54,683 nt of DNA, from assembly GCA_020723765.1 (NCBI GenBank), contig DYIF01000014.1:1-54683 (forward strand), written 5' to 3'. The notes under the pieces are model-generated. The model was not told where the DNA came from, made no database searches, and saw only the letters and a program-made list of their open reading frames with translations. Source of the DNA: Elusimicrobium minutum. Its GTDB lineage: Bacteria > Elusimicrobiota > Elusimicrobia > Elusimicrobiales > UBA9959. Made by a program: the position numbers and the translations under genes. This document shows, piece after piece, positions 31,974 to 40,140 of the stretch (position 1 is its first letter; every line of letters starts with the position of its first letter).

Positions 31974-33104
31974 TTATATCGTTTTTACTTTAACCGCTTC
32001 TTTTATTTTTTCGGCTACGTATAGTATCTCCTCGTCAGAAAGTTGCGGGAACATCGGAAGCGATAAAACCTCGTTTTGTATTCTTTCGGTTACCGGCAAA
32101 TCTCCTTCCTTATAACCTAAATGTTTATAAGCTTTTTGCAGATGAAGGGCTATCGGATAGTAAATCTGATTTGCGACCTGGTTTTCGGTTAAGTGTTTGG
32201 ATACTCTGTCTCTCGTTTCTTTGGAATCGAATCTTATCGTATAGTAATTGAAAGAATGATAACATCCTTCTTTAACTACGGGAGTTTTACATAAGCCGTT
32301 TAATGCTTTCTCGTATTTTTTCGCGACTTCGTTTCTCATTTCGGTAAATTTGAGTATCTTTTGAAGTTTAACTCTGAGTATCGCCGCCTGAATCGTGTCC
32401 AATCTCGAGTTAAAACCTTCCGTCTCGTATATGTATCTCTGGCTTGAGCCGTGGTTTCTTAAAGTCTTTATCATATTTGCGACTTTCTCGTCGTCCGTTG
32501 TTATAAGCCCGCCGTCGCCGTATGCCCCTAAGTTTTTCGCCGGGAAAAAACTAAACGTTCCGCATTTTCCTATAGAGCCTACAAACTTCCAATCCGTTCC
32601 CATTTTATATTTCGCCGTAAAAGCCTGAGCGCAGTCCTCTATCACTATCAGGTTGTGTTTCTTGGCTATCTCCATAATCTCTTTCATGTTTGCGGGATGG
32701 CCGTATAAATGAACCGGAAGAATCGCTTTAGTTTTGGGAGTTATCTTTTTTTCTATGGATTTCGGGTCTATGTTGTAGGTTTCTTCTTCGATGTCCGCAA
32801 AAACCACCTTCGCCCCGACCTGAGATATGGTTTCGGTCGTCGCTATGAAAGTAAAGGGCGTAGTGATGACTTCGTCTCCCGCTCCTATACCGCTTGCCAT
32901 CAAGGCTATTCTTAACGCGTCGGTTCCGCTTGCGACGGATACGGCGTATTTCGAGCCGTTTAATTTCGCAAATTCTTCTTCAAATTTGACTACGTCTTCT
33001 CCTAAAATAAAATTGCATTTATTTATAACGCTTGAAACCGCTTTGTCTATATCGTTTTTCAACTCGTTATACTCTCTGGTAAGGTCAACCATCACTACCT
33101 TCAT
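31974..33104 (-). CDS. DegT/DnrJ/EryC1/StrS-family aminotransferase
   Basis: A 376-residue PLP enzyme that makes amino sugars on nucleotide carriers. The PLP Lys190 is in FFPAKNLGAYGDGG. VASGTDALRIAL binds the cofactor phosphate, and IEDCAQAF holds the Asp that contacts the pyridine ring. The C-terminal part has the family pattern NSRLDTIQAAIL. AAGGAGG precedes the ATG. It resembles WbpE/QdtB-type enzymes, which aminate 3-keto or 4-keto sugar nucleotides; the precise sugar cannot be stated. It leads a minus-strand unit with the Glf-like flavoprotein and dapA. Confidence 0.9.
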   Translation of the reverse strand: MKVVMVDLTREYNELKNDIDKAVSSVINKCNFILGEDVVKFEEEFAKLNGSKYAVSVASGTDALRIALMASGIGAGDEVITTPFTFIATTETISQVGAKVVFADIEEETYNIDPKSIEKKITPKTKAILPVHLYGHPANMKEIMEIAKKHNLIVIEDCAQAFTAKYKMGTDWKFVGSIGKCGTFSFFPAKNLGAYGDGGLITTDDEKVANMIKTLRNHGSSQRYIYETEGFNSRLDTIQAAILRVKLQKILKFTEMRNEVAKKYEKALNGLCKTPVVKEGCYHSFNYYTIRFDSKETRDRVSKHLTENQVANQIYYPIALHLQKAYKHLGYKEGDLPVTERIQNEVLSLPMFPQLSDEEILYVAEKIKEAVKVKTI

Positions 33105-33160
33105 AATTCCTCCTTATTCTAAATACTATCTTATAATATTATTAAAAACTTTCAAAATCG

Positions 33161-33189
33161 TTGATTTTGGGTTTAATATTATTTAAAAT
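33161..33189 (+). promoter_or_regulatory. Promoter giving a probable leaderless glycosyltransferase transcript
   Basis: TTGATT (33161-33166), a 17-base spacer and TAAAAT (33184-33189). The -10 ends 6 bases before the ATG at 33196, so transcription should begin at or next to the start codon. No Shine-Dalgarno is present. Confidence 0.6.
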
Positions 33190-33195
33190 CATATT

Positions 33196-33909
33196 ATGGA
33201 GTTCGAATTGTCGATAATAATCCCGTCTTATAACGAGATGAAAACCATACCTCATGTGCTTAAAAAAATAAACTCTCTTTCCTTCGCTTCCAGGACCGAG
33301 GTAATAGTTGTCGACGACGGCTCCGACGACGGAACTTACGATTATCTAAGCTCCATATCCGATAATTTTTCATATAAGCTTTTCGTTTTAAGGCACAGCG
33401 AAAATTTGGGTAAAGGCGCCGCGTTAAGAACGGCGATATCCTATTCGAACGGCAAATATTTGATTATACAGGATGCGGATTTGGAATACGATCCTCAAAA
33501 CATAGAACTGATATACGAAAAGCTTGTGAAAAGCGGTTGCGACGTGGTTTTCGGCTCAAGGCTTATAAATCCCAACAAGATATATAATAAGCTATATCTT
33601 TTCGGAAATAAATTCATAACCTTTCTTATAAATTTTCTTTTCGGCTCTAATTATACGGACGCCTATACCTGTTATAAAGCTTTTAAAAAAAATGTGGCCT
33701 CCTCTTTAAATCTGTTTTCAAAAGGCTTCGAGGTCGAGGCGGAGATAGCCTCAAAAATAGCTTTAAAAAAATACGGCATGATGGAAATCGGAATCGTTTA
33801 TGTGCCGAGAAGCAGAGAAGAGGGAAAGAAAATCGATTTTTGCGATTTTGTTAAAGGCGTCTTTACCGTTTTAAAAATAAAATTTTTAAGTTTTATGGGC
33901 AAAATATGA
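33196..33909 (+). CDS. Family 2 glycosyltransferase, DPM1/DPG-synthase-like
   Basis: A 237-residue GT-A-fold enzyme: IIIPSYNE (about 7-14), VVDDGSDDGTYDYL, LRHSENLGKGAALRTAI, and the metal-binding IQDADLEYDP. Later, FEVEAEIASKI and PRSREEGKKI match polyprenyl-phosphate mannosyl/glucosyl-transferases. No C-terminal membrane domain is seen apart from a hydrophobic helix near 140-155, so it is peripheral to the inner membrane. It probably loads a sugar from a nucleotide onto a polyprenyl phosphate, or takes part in surface glycan assembly with the WecA-like gene that overlaps its stop (ATGA). Confidence 0.88.
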   Translation: MEFELSIIIPSYNEMKTIPHVLKKINSLSFASRTEVIVVDDGSDDGTYDYLSSISDNFSYKLFVLRHSENLGKGAALRTAISYSNGKYLIIQDADLEYDPQNIELIYEKLVKSGCDVVFGSRLINPNKIYNKLYLFGNKFITFLINFLFGSNYTDAYTCYKAFKKNVASSLNLFSKGFEVEAEIASKIALKKYGMMEIGIVYVPRSREEGKKIDFCDFVKGVFTVLKIKFLSFMGKI

Positions 33910-34925
33910 CGTTTTATTTAAAATGCTTTTTGTTTTCTTTTATAATATCGCTTTCGATAATTCCGCTCGTAAGATATCTTTCCATTAAATTCGGTCATTA
34001 CGACAACCCAAACGAAATAAAAACTCATAAAGGAAAGGTTCCGTTATCCGGAGGCCTCGGAGTTTTCGTCTCTTTTTCGCTTACCTTGATAATATTTAGA
34101 TTCCTGACCTCTTTCCCGACCGGCACTTTAAGGGAACTCAGATACATACTAATCGGTTCTTTTTTGATACTTCTGGTTGGTTTTATAGACGATTTGAAAA
34201 AGCCGAAAGGAATAAAAGCCGAATTGAAATTTTTAATAGAGATATTCATAGCCGTATTTATGATAACCAGAGGTTTTTCCATAGATTTCATAAAACCCGA
34301 TTACATATCTTATATTCTGACGGTCTTATGGATAGTCGGAATCACAAACGCCTTTAACATAATAGACATAATGGACGGGCTTTCATCCTCTCAGGTTTTC
34401 ATATCCGCTATAGCTTTTTTTATGATAACGATGCCCTCGGAGCAGATATATGTCAATTTCCTCTCAACCGCTTTAGCCGGATCCGTATTGGGATTTATAC
34501 CTTATAACATGAGTTCGAAGTATAAAATATTTCTGGGAGACAGCGGAAGCCTTTTTTGCGGTTTTATTCTTTCCATAGTCGCTTTAGGCGGAGGGTATTC
34601 CGATTTAAACCCGTTGGGGGTTTACGCTCCGATTTTGATTCTTTCTGTTCCCATATACGATACCTTTTACGTTTCTTACATAAGAATGAGAAAAGGGATA
34701 TCTCCTTTTACGGGCACCAAAGACCATTTCGCTTTAAGGCTTGAAATTATGGGATACGACAGGAAAAAAATAGTTCTTATAACTTCTCTTTTTTCCGTAT
34801 GTATGTCTTTTTTAGCTTATACGGTTACCAACGTTAAGCTAAGCGTCGGGATATTTTTGTATGTTGTCGCAATAATTTTATTTTTAATGATATCTAAAAA
34901 AATATCTATGGTAAAAATCGATTGA
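33906..34925 (+). CDS. Polyprenyl-phosphate GlcNAc-1-phosphate transferase (WecA/MraY superfamily)
   Basis: A 339-residue inner-membrane enzyme with about ten membrane helices. Conserved elements are TPLSGG-like VPLSGGLGVF, GFIDDLKKPKG, the catalytic Asp-rich NAFNIIDIMDGLSS, and FLGDSGSLFCGF. It transfers a sugar 1-phosphate (typically GlcNAc) from UDP to undecaprenyl phosphate to begin a surface glycan. The NxxNxxDxxDGL version fits WecA/TagO-type enzymes better than MraY. It overlaps the GT2 gene by four bases. Presumed partners are the aminotransferase and flavoprotein genes on the other strand. Confidence 0.88.
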   Translation: MTFYLKCFLFSFIISLSIIPLVRYLSIKFGHYDNPNEIKTHKGKVPLSGGLGVFVSFSLTLIIFRFLTSFPTGTLRELRYILIGSFLILLVGFIDDLKKPKGIKAELKFLIEIFIAVFMITRGFSIDFIKPDYISYILTVLWIVGITNAFNIIDIMDGLSSSQVFISAIAFFMITMPSEQIYVNFLSTALAGSVLGFIPYNMSSKYKIFLGDSGSLFCGFILSIVALGGGYSDLNPLGVYAPILILSVPIYDTFYVSYIRMRKGISPFTGTKDHFALRLEIMGYDRKKIVLITSLFSVCMSFLAYTVTNVKLSVGIFLYVVAIILFLMISKKISMVKID

Positions 34926-34952
34926 CCCAAATCAAAAAATAAATGCTAAAAT
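34922..34952 (+). promoter_or_regulatory. Promoter giving a probable leaderless HD-GYP transcript
   Basis: TTGACC (34922-34927) overlaps the stop of the upstream gene; TAAAAT (34947-34952) has an extended TGC at 34944-34946. The spacer is 19 bases, which the extended -10 can tolerate. The ATG at 34960 comes 7 bases after the -10, with no Shine-Dalgarno. Confidence 0.5.
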
Positions 34953-34959
34953 ATATACA

Positions 34960-36129
34960 ATGACAAGGTCCGAAGAATTAGAATACCGATTAAACCTCCT
35001 CGTACAGTTCGGGGCTATAATAAGCAAAGAAACCAATTTGACAAAACTTTTAGAGGTGATAGCGGGGCAGGTTGAAAAGATTTTATCCTCTCAGAGATGT
35101 TCCATATTCATTTACGACCATAAGACAAACGAGTTATGGTCCAGAATAGCCCGAGGCCTTAACAATACCGAGATAAGAGTTCCGGTCGGCAAAGGCATAG
35201 TGGGATGGGTGGCGGATACCGGACAATCTCTAAACATAGAAGACGCTTACAAAAGCGACAAGTTTAATCCAGAAATAGACAGGATAACCAAGTTTAAAAC
35301 CAAAAACGTTCTCGCCGTTCCTTTAAAAAACGTTACCGGCAGAATAATAGGAGTTTTTGAAGTAATAAACAAAAACGAGGGAAATTTCAACTCCGAAGAC
35401 GAAGGTATTTTAAACCTTATAAGTTCTTTAGCGGCGGGGGCCATAGAAAACGCTCAGCTTTACGAAAGCTTATATCAGGCTCAATTAGAAACAATATACA
35501 GATTGGCCGTTACCGCGGAGTACAGAGACCAGCACGATACCGCCGTACATCTGAGGCACATAAGCGAATACTCGGCTTTGATAGCCAGAGCCATAGGCCT
35601 TGACGAAAAAAAGATAGACGACATAAAATACGCAAGCCCTCTTCACGACATAGGCAAGGTCGCCATAAGCGATTCCATACTTTTAAAACCCGCAAAACTG
35701 ACCGATGAAGAATTTGAGGAAATGAAAAAGCATACTTTATACGGCGCAAAGATACTTTCAAACGCAAAAAGCCATCTTTTGCAAATAGCCTGCAGAATAG
35801 CTCAAAGCCATCATGAAAAATACGACGGAAACGGCTATCCTTATAAATTGAAAGGGGAACAGATTCCCATAGAAGCCAAGATCGTTTCCGTAGCCGACGT
35901 ATTCGACGCTTTGTGTATGACGAGAGTATATAAGCCGAGTTGGGAACCGTCCAGAGCCAGAGAATATATACTCTCCGAAAGAGGCAAATCCTTCGACCCG
36001 CTTGTCGTCGACGCTTTCGATTCGGTATACGATAAGATTCTGGAACTGCAAAAAAAATCCGACCCCCGTTCTACAATAATCCCAGGGATAAGAAAAGAGC
36101 TTTACAGAGACGACTCAAACCCGCATTAA
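34960..36129 (+). CDS. GAF-HD-GYP protein, predicted cyclic-di-GMP phosphodiesterase
   Basis: A 389-residue cytoplasmic protein. A GAF sensor domain (about 10-165) is followed by a short helix and an HD-GYP domain (about 175-360). The metal pair is His229-Asp230 in LHDIGKVAISD, followed by further conserved His residues (KHTLYGAKIL, AQSHHEKYDG) and the GYP motif (GNGYPYKLKGEQIP). All hallmark residues seem intact, so it should degrade cyclic-di-GMP or a related dinucleotide to GMP. The GAF ligand is unknown. It has its own promoter and is monocistronic. No GGDEF protein lies in the window. Confidence 0.9.
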   Translation: MTRSEELEYRLNLLVQFGAIISKETNLTKLLEVIAGQVEKILSSQRCSIFIYDHKTNELWSRIARGLNNTEIRVPVGKGIVGWVADTGQSLNIEDAYKSDKFNPEIDRITKFKTKNVLAVPLKNVTGRIIGVFEVINKNEGNFNSEDEGILNLISSLAAGAIENAQLYESLYQAQLETIYRLAVTAEYRDQHDTAVHLRHISEYSALIARAIGLDEKKIDDIKYASPLHDIGKVAISDSILLKPAKLTDEEFEEMKKHTLYGAKILSNAKSHLLQIACRIAQSHHEKYDGNGYPYKLKGEQIPIEAKIVSVADVFDALCMTRVYKPSWEPSRAREYILSERGKSFDPLVVDAFDSVYDKILELQKKSDPRSTIIPGIRKELYRDDSNPH

Positions 36130-36180
36130 ATTCCGAAACTTTTTTAAAATTTGTATCATCTAATATACAGGAGGACGATT

Positions 36181-36576
36181 ATGGCTAAAATAGAAATAAA
36201 ATTCCCCGGAAACAAAAAAGTAAACGCTATTGTAAACGGTTTTGAGATAAAAACCGACCAGCCGACTATGGCCGGAGGAGAAGGAACGGCCCCGACTCCA
36301 TACGACCTTTTCCTATCTTCCCTTGCAGCCTGCGCCGGAATATTTGCGATAAGTTTTTTTCAGACAAGAAACTTAAACTCCGAAGGTTTTGAGATGTGGA
36401 TGGACGTATCCTGGGATAAAGAAAAACACAAATTGGGGAAGGCCGTTTTAAATATGAAACTGCCCGCCGATTTTCCGGAAAAATATATTCCGGCTTTAAA
36501 ACAAGCGGTCGAGCTTTGTTCGGTTAAAAGAACGATAGCCGATCCGCCGGAGTTTGAAACCGTCGTTACGAAATGA
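36181..36576 (+). CDS. OsmC-family protein
   Basis: A 131-residue OsmC/YhfA-type protein. It has TAPTPYDLFLSSLAACAGIFA with the first redox Cys, and VELCSVKRTIADPP with the second Cys near the C-terminus. Classical OsmC/Ohr proteins are thiol peroxidases; YhfA-like members of this short type are less well studied. GGAGG just before the ATG at 36181 favours this start over an in-frame one 30 bases upstream. A DUF1858 gene begins 1 base after its stop, so the pair is co-translated. An oxidant- or sulfur-related role is likely. Confidence 0.85.
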   Translation: MAKIEIKFPGNKKVNAIVNGFEIKTDQPTMAGGEGTAPTPYDLFLSSLAACAGIFAISFFQTRNLNSEGFEMWMDVSWDKEKHKLGKAVLNMKLPADFPEKYIPALKQAVELCSVKRTIADPPEFETVVTK

Positions 36577-36577
36577 T

Positions 36578-36781
36578 ATGGAAATAAATCCGGATATTTC
36601 CATAGAAGAGTTAATCGAAAACTGCCCCAAATCCATAGAGGTTTTCCAAAAACATTCCATACCTGTTTTTGTCTGCGGAGAACCCGTGTGGGACAGCTTA
36701 AGAGGAGTTTGCGAGAAAAACTCAAAAAGCCTCGATTTAATTCTAAAAGAAATAAAAGAAATCTGCGGCAAAAATATATAA
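36578..36781 (+). CDS. DUF1858-family small protein
   Basis: A 67-residue protein: ISIEELIENCPKSIEVFQKHSIPVFVCGEPVWDSLRGVCEK region, with the family pattern in which a helix is followed by a Pro and a CG pair (VCGEPVWDSL). DUF1858 proteins (or the same domain in ScdA/hybrid-cluster-related proteins) occur in anaerobes and are thought to have a redox or metal-related role. It follows the OsmC-family gene with a one-base gap. The start at 36578 is chosen because an upstream in-frame ATG lies within the OsmC gene. Confidence 0.8.
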   Translation: MEINPDISIEELIENCPKSIEVFQKHSIPVFVCGEPVWDSLRGVCEKNSKSLDLILKEIKEICGKNI

Positions 36782-36788
36782 TTTATTT

Positions 36789-37388
36789 ATGGTCGAATAT
36801 ATAGGATATTTGGGCTCTTTGCTTGTCGCCGTTTCCCTTTTGATGAGCAACGTTTATAAGCTCAGGATAATAAATCTAATCGGAGCCGTAATATTCGTAA
36901 TCTACGGTTATATAATAGGCGCAAACGCGGTATGGGCCGTCAATTTATTCGTGGCTTTTGTGGACGCCTATTATATAATCCAGCTTAAAACGAAAACCGA
37001 GCTCTTCAGGTTCGTTCCTATGAAATACAACGAAATGGTAAAAGATTTCATAGATTTCCATTACAAAGACATAATCTCCTATTTCCCCGATTTTGAAAAT
37101 AGAAAAAGGGAGGAAATCAATTATTATCTTATAGTAAGGAACTTTGTCGTGGTAGGGGTTTTCGGTTATACCTCTTACTCCGATTTTTTCAAAATAGAAA
37201 TAGATTACATCGCTCGCGACTGGAGAGACCTGCAAAACGCGATTAATTTCTTTAAACACATATCCCGCGCCCCGGATTTTAGAGGAAAAAAATTTTTAAT
37301 CGAAACGACCAACGAAACCCACATATCTTACCTGAAAAAAATCGGCTTTAAGCCTTCATCTGAAAACAAATTCGAATACGTGATATAA
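36789..37388 (+). CDS. YgjV-like membrane protein with GNAT-like C-terminal domain
   Basis: A 199-residue protein. Three hydrophobic helices (about 5-22, 27-45 and 50-68) resemble the YgjV family of inner-membrane proteins. The rest (about 75-199) is soluble and recalls a GNAT acetyltransferase fold: a strand-rich YYLIVRNFVVVGVFGYTSY, an IEIDYIARDWRDLQNAI segment and a closing helix-strand with YLKKIGFKPSS. The usual acetyl-CoA loop is not clear, so activity is uncertain. TATAAT at 36777-36782 lies 6 bases before the ATG and there is no Shine-Dalgarno, so it may be leaderless. Function unknown. Confidence 0.6.
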   Translation: MVEYIGYLGSLLVAVSLLMSNVYKLRIINLIGAVIFVIYGYIIGANAVWAVNLFVAFVDAYYIIQLKTKTELFRFVPMKYNEMVKDFIDFHYKDIISYFPDFENRKREEINYYLIVRNFVVVGVFGYTSYSDFFKIEIDYIARDWRDLQNAINFFKHISRAPDFRGKKFLIETTNETHISYLKKIGFKPSSENKFEYVI

Positions 37389-37414
37389 AAAGAAAAAAGA
37401 CAAAAAATATTTAA

Positions 37415-37420
37415 TATAAT
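37415..37420 (+). promoter_or_regulatory. Possible -10 for a leaderless TPR-protein transcript
   Basis: TATAAT at 37415-37420 ends 7 bases before the ATG at 37428. No Shine-Dalgarno and no convincing -35. Confidence 0.4.
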
Positions 37421-37427
37421 TTCTTTA

Positions 37428-38675
37428 ATGGAATTTAAAAGAATAAATTATTATAACAAAGTGATAGAAGAGTTGAACTCTAAAAACGACAGGTCCGAAG
37501 AGCTTTTTTGGGCTTATATAGAAAGGGGGATGATTTACTTCGAACTCGTCGAATATAACAAAGCCATATCCGATTTCGAATCCGCAATATCCTTAATGCC
37601 GGATGAGGCTATAGGTTATTATAATCTCGGAATAATTTATTATCATCGAAAAGAACTGGATAAATCTTTAGAGTATTTTAAAAAAGTAATCGAACTTGAG
37701 CCCGATAACGGCCAGGCGTATTATCAAATGGGTCTTATACTGAATTTGAAAAACGAATATTTATCCGCCGTAAATTTTTTTTCCGAGGCCGTAAATTCGG
37801 GGAGAAAAACGGCGGATGTTTTTTATAATAGGGCTCTTTCTTATATCAAATTGAGCGAATTTGAAAAAGCCATGAAAGACTTAGATACCGCTTTAAAGAT
37901 AAAGCCTTCAAACTCCGATTATTATCTCGCCAGAGCCAGTTTGAATTTAAATCTTAAAAACTACAAAGACGCTTTAAAAGATTTTACATCTCTTATAAAA
38001 TTAAAGCCCGATTTTTCTTCTTACAGATTCGATAGGGCCGTTTTATACGCGACCGTCGGTTCCTGGTTTAAAACGGTCGAGTCGGTGGGTAACAAAGAGA
38101 GTTTCATTTATAAAAAGTCCGTCGAGCTTTCTTCCGGGTTTGACGAAAACTCGGATTTCTATTATAACCTGGCCCGCTATGACATAGATTTCGCTCTGGA
38201 TAACGAAGCGAAGATCTGCGGATTTTCCGGCGTAAGCCCGTCTTTTTATCTTACCAGAGGAGCCATACTTCTTTCCATGGGGAAAAAAACCGAAGCGGAA
38301 CTGGATTTCGTTTTAGCCAAAAAAAACATAAAGATATTTTCCTTTGAAACCTTAAACGAAGCCGGGAGCAAATACGTCGGAGAGCGGTATTATCTTATTA
38401 AAGCGCTTGTATGCTTGTATTTGGGAGAGTATGAGACGGCCAAAAAAGAGTTAGACAGGGTTTTGAATATGGAAATTTTTTCGTCCAGGCTGGATATACT
38501 CTACGCCTGTTATTGGTGGAAAGCCGAAAAGGATTTTGAAAAAACAAACTTCTGGTTTGAAAGAAGCCTTAGAAACGGTTTCGATATAATAAACGTAATA
38601 GACGACATATTCGAGGGTTATTTTTTAAGAGACTTCTTACACGAACTTGAAAAGAAAAAAAAGATAAACTTTTAA
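37428..38675 (+). CDS. Tetratricopeptide-repeat protein
   Basis: A 415-residue protein without a signal peptide. About six TPR units occupy residues 20-210 (for example AIGYYNLGIIYYHRKELDKSLEYF, GQAYYQMGLIL, ADVFYNRALSYIKLSEFEKAM). The second half is more diverged helical repeat (SFYLTRGAILLSMGKKTEAE, RYYLIKALVCLYLGEYETAKKEL) and ends in a basic KKKKINF. TPR proteins act as protein-binding scaffolds; no partner is indicated by the context. Probably cytoplasmic. A G-poor repetitive spacer follows. Confidence 0.8.
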   Translation: MEFKRINYYNKVIEELNSKNDRSEELFWAYIERGMIYFELVEYNKAISDFESAISLMPDEAIGYYNLGIIYYHRKELDKSLEYFKKVIELEPDNGQAYYQMGLILNLKNEYLSAVNFFSEAVNSGRKTADVFYNRALSYIKLSEFEKAMKDLDTALKIKPSNSDYYLARASLNLNLKNYKDALKDFTSLIKLKPDFSSYRFDRAVLYATVGSWFKTVESVGNKESFIYKKSVELSSGFDENSDFYYNLARYDIDFALDNEAKICGFSGVSPSFYLTRGAILLSMGKKTEAELDFVLAKKNIKIFSFETLNEAGSKYVGERYYLIKALVCLYLGEYETAKKELDRVLNMEIFSSRLDILYACYWWKAEKDFEKTNFWFERSLRNGFDIINVIDDIFEGYFLRDFLHELEKKKKINF

Positions 38676-38805
38676 AGTTTAATGTTTAAAGTTACACGAC
38701 ATACCCAATCATCCAATCTTCAAATCATCCACTCATCAAATCTTCTAATTGTCTACGCATCCATGAGTCTATACATCCATACTTCTATACAGTTATACAT
38801 CTAAA
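38671..38805. repeat. Degenerate simple repeats in the spacer after the TPR gene
   Basis: First, two copies of TTTAAAGTT separated by TAATG (around 38671-38693). Next, about 50 bases without a single G on the plus strand (38701-38750), built from degenerate ATCATCCA / ATCTTCAA units. Then a stretch of TATACATC / CTATAC units up to 38800. It encodes no protein and forms no clear hairpin. The 203-base spacer ends with TATAAT at 38847-38852 and the Shine-Dalgarno of the protease. Confidence 0.55.
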
Positions 38806-38877
38806 AGTATAGGACTTTTGGCACTTTTAAAAAAAACAATAAATTGTATAATATTGATAATAGTCAAGGAGGAAAGT

Positions 38878-40086
38878 ATGAAGAAACTGCTTATGATAGC
38901 GATAATGACCGTAGCTGGATGCCTTTTATACGCTCAGGATTTCAATATAAACGTAAATAGGCAAGTTAGCGTACCGGTTCCGTCTAAAAACGCCGATAAA
39001 GCGATTTTCGGCGACAATTCAATGATGGATTATTATCAGGCTCCCCCGGCTCTTAGAAAATTGGCCGACTCGACAGTCGCTTTTATCAACAAAAAATCTT
39101 TGGTTTACGACGCTCAAACAAAAACCTATAAAGTCGCCAAAGAAATAAAAGTTTCCTCCAATTATGTGGACGATAAGGAAGATTTTGTAAATCAAAACAT
39201 ACTTTCCTTCTGCTCGGGCGCATATGTCGGTAAATCCATGGTATTAAGCGCCGGTCATTGCGTAGAACCCAGTGACTCATCATCTTCTTCTTATTATAAA
39301 AACGTTTATGTGGTTTTCGGATGGAGATATGAAAGCGATAATACTCCGGTTATGAGTTTTTCGGAGGATCAGGTTTATACCATAAAAGAAGTCAAAGTGA
39401 GAGAGCTTTCGACAAACATATCTTCAATGAACGATCTTTTAAATAAATACCAGGACTATTCTCTTACCGTTTTGGATAGAGAGCCGGCGGATAGAAAACC
39501 GCTTTCCGTCGACAAAGCCCCTCAGTTTAAAGTGGGAAACAAGGCTTTTACGATAGGATACCCTTTAGGTATGGCCGTAAAGATAGACAAACCGGAAGAC
39601 TCTCAAATATTCGTAGTGGGAAATAACACTTTTCAGACCAACATAGACGCTTTCGGCGGAAACTCCGGCGGTCCAGTTTTCGATTCTAACACAAAAAAGA
39701 TAATAGGTATACTCGTTACCGGTTTCGGCGGAGAGTTTGATTACGAACTTAAACAGGATGTGGTATTAAACATAGTCATAACCACCTCTTCCGCGACCAT
39801 AGACCCTCAAACCCAGACCCTTTATGTGGACGCTTCCACCGCTTCGAAATTAAAATCCATAATAACCCAGCAGTATAAAGGCGAGTTTGTATCAAACGGC
39901 GAAGGCAAGTATAAGGCTTTGATAAAATCCGGTACAAAAATAAACAATAGAGATGCCATGTTCGGAATAATAGCCAGATTATTCGGCGCAAAAGCCTTAA
40001 ACAAGGGCAAGCTCGTAAGATACGATCAGAACGACTACGGGACCGGAATAATGAAGGTTCCAGGCGTTATATTAAATCAAATATAA
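38878..40086 (+). CDS. Exported trypsin-like serine protease
   Basis: A 402-residue chymotrypsin-fold protease. The catalytic triad is His127 (LSAGHCV), Asp193 (YQDYSLTVL) and Ser263 (FGGNSGGPVF). Cys112 and Cys128 are placed to form the usual disulfide next to the His. The N-terminus MKKLLMIAIMTVAGC has a possible lipobox (VAGC, Cys15); alternatively signal peptidase I could cut after LLYA. There is no PDZ domain, unlike DegP. The last 100 residues form a separate region I do not recognise. AAGGAGG at 38867-38873 selects this start over one 60 bases upstream. Followed by a strong terminator. Confidence 0.88.
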   Translation: MKKLLMIAIMTVAGCLLYAQDFNINVNRQVSVPVPSKNADKAIFGDNSMMDYYQAPPALRKLADSTVAFINKKSLVYDAQTKTYKVAKEIKVSSNYVDDKEDFVNQNILSFCSGAYVGKSMVLSAGHCVEPSDSSSSSYYKNVYVVFGWRYESDNTPVMSFSEDQVYTIKEVKVRELSTNISSMNDLLNKYQDYSLTVLDREPADRKPLSVDKAPQFKVGNKAFTIGYPLGMAVKIDKPEDSQIFVVGNNTFQTNIDAFGGNSGGPVFDSNTKKIIGILVTGFGGEFDYELKQDVVLNIVITTSSATIDPQTQTLYVDASTASKLKSIITQQYKGEFVSNGEGKYKALIKSGTKINNRDAMFGIIARLFGAKALNKGKLVRYDQNDYGTGIMKVPGVILNQI

Positions 40087-40109
40087 CCATATTCGCTATT
40101 TGATAAATA

Positions 40110-40140
40110 AAAAGGGGACGGTTTCGTCCCCTTTTTTATT
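40110..40140. terminator. Bidirectional rho-independent terminator
   Basis: GGGGACG (40114-40120), loop GTTT, CGTCCCC (40125-40131), flanked by A's on the left and T's on the right. It serves both the protease gene on the plus strand and the converging GlcF-type gene, whose stop is at 40136-40138. Confidence 0.9.

Noticed and set aside
38701-38805. CRISPR-like array
   Set aside because: Units are short, degenerate and contiguous, with no constant repeats separated by unique spacers, and no cas genes are nearby.
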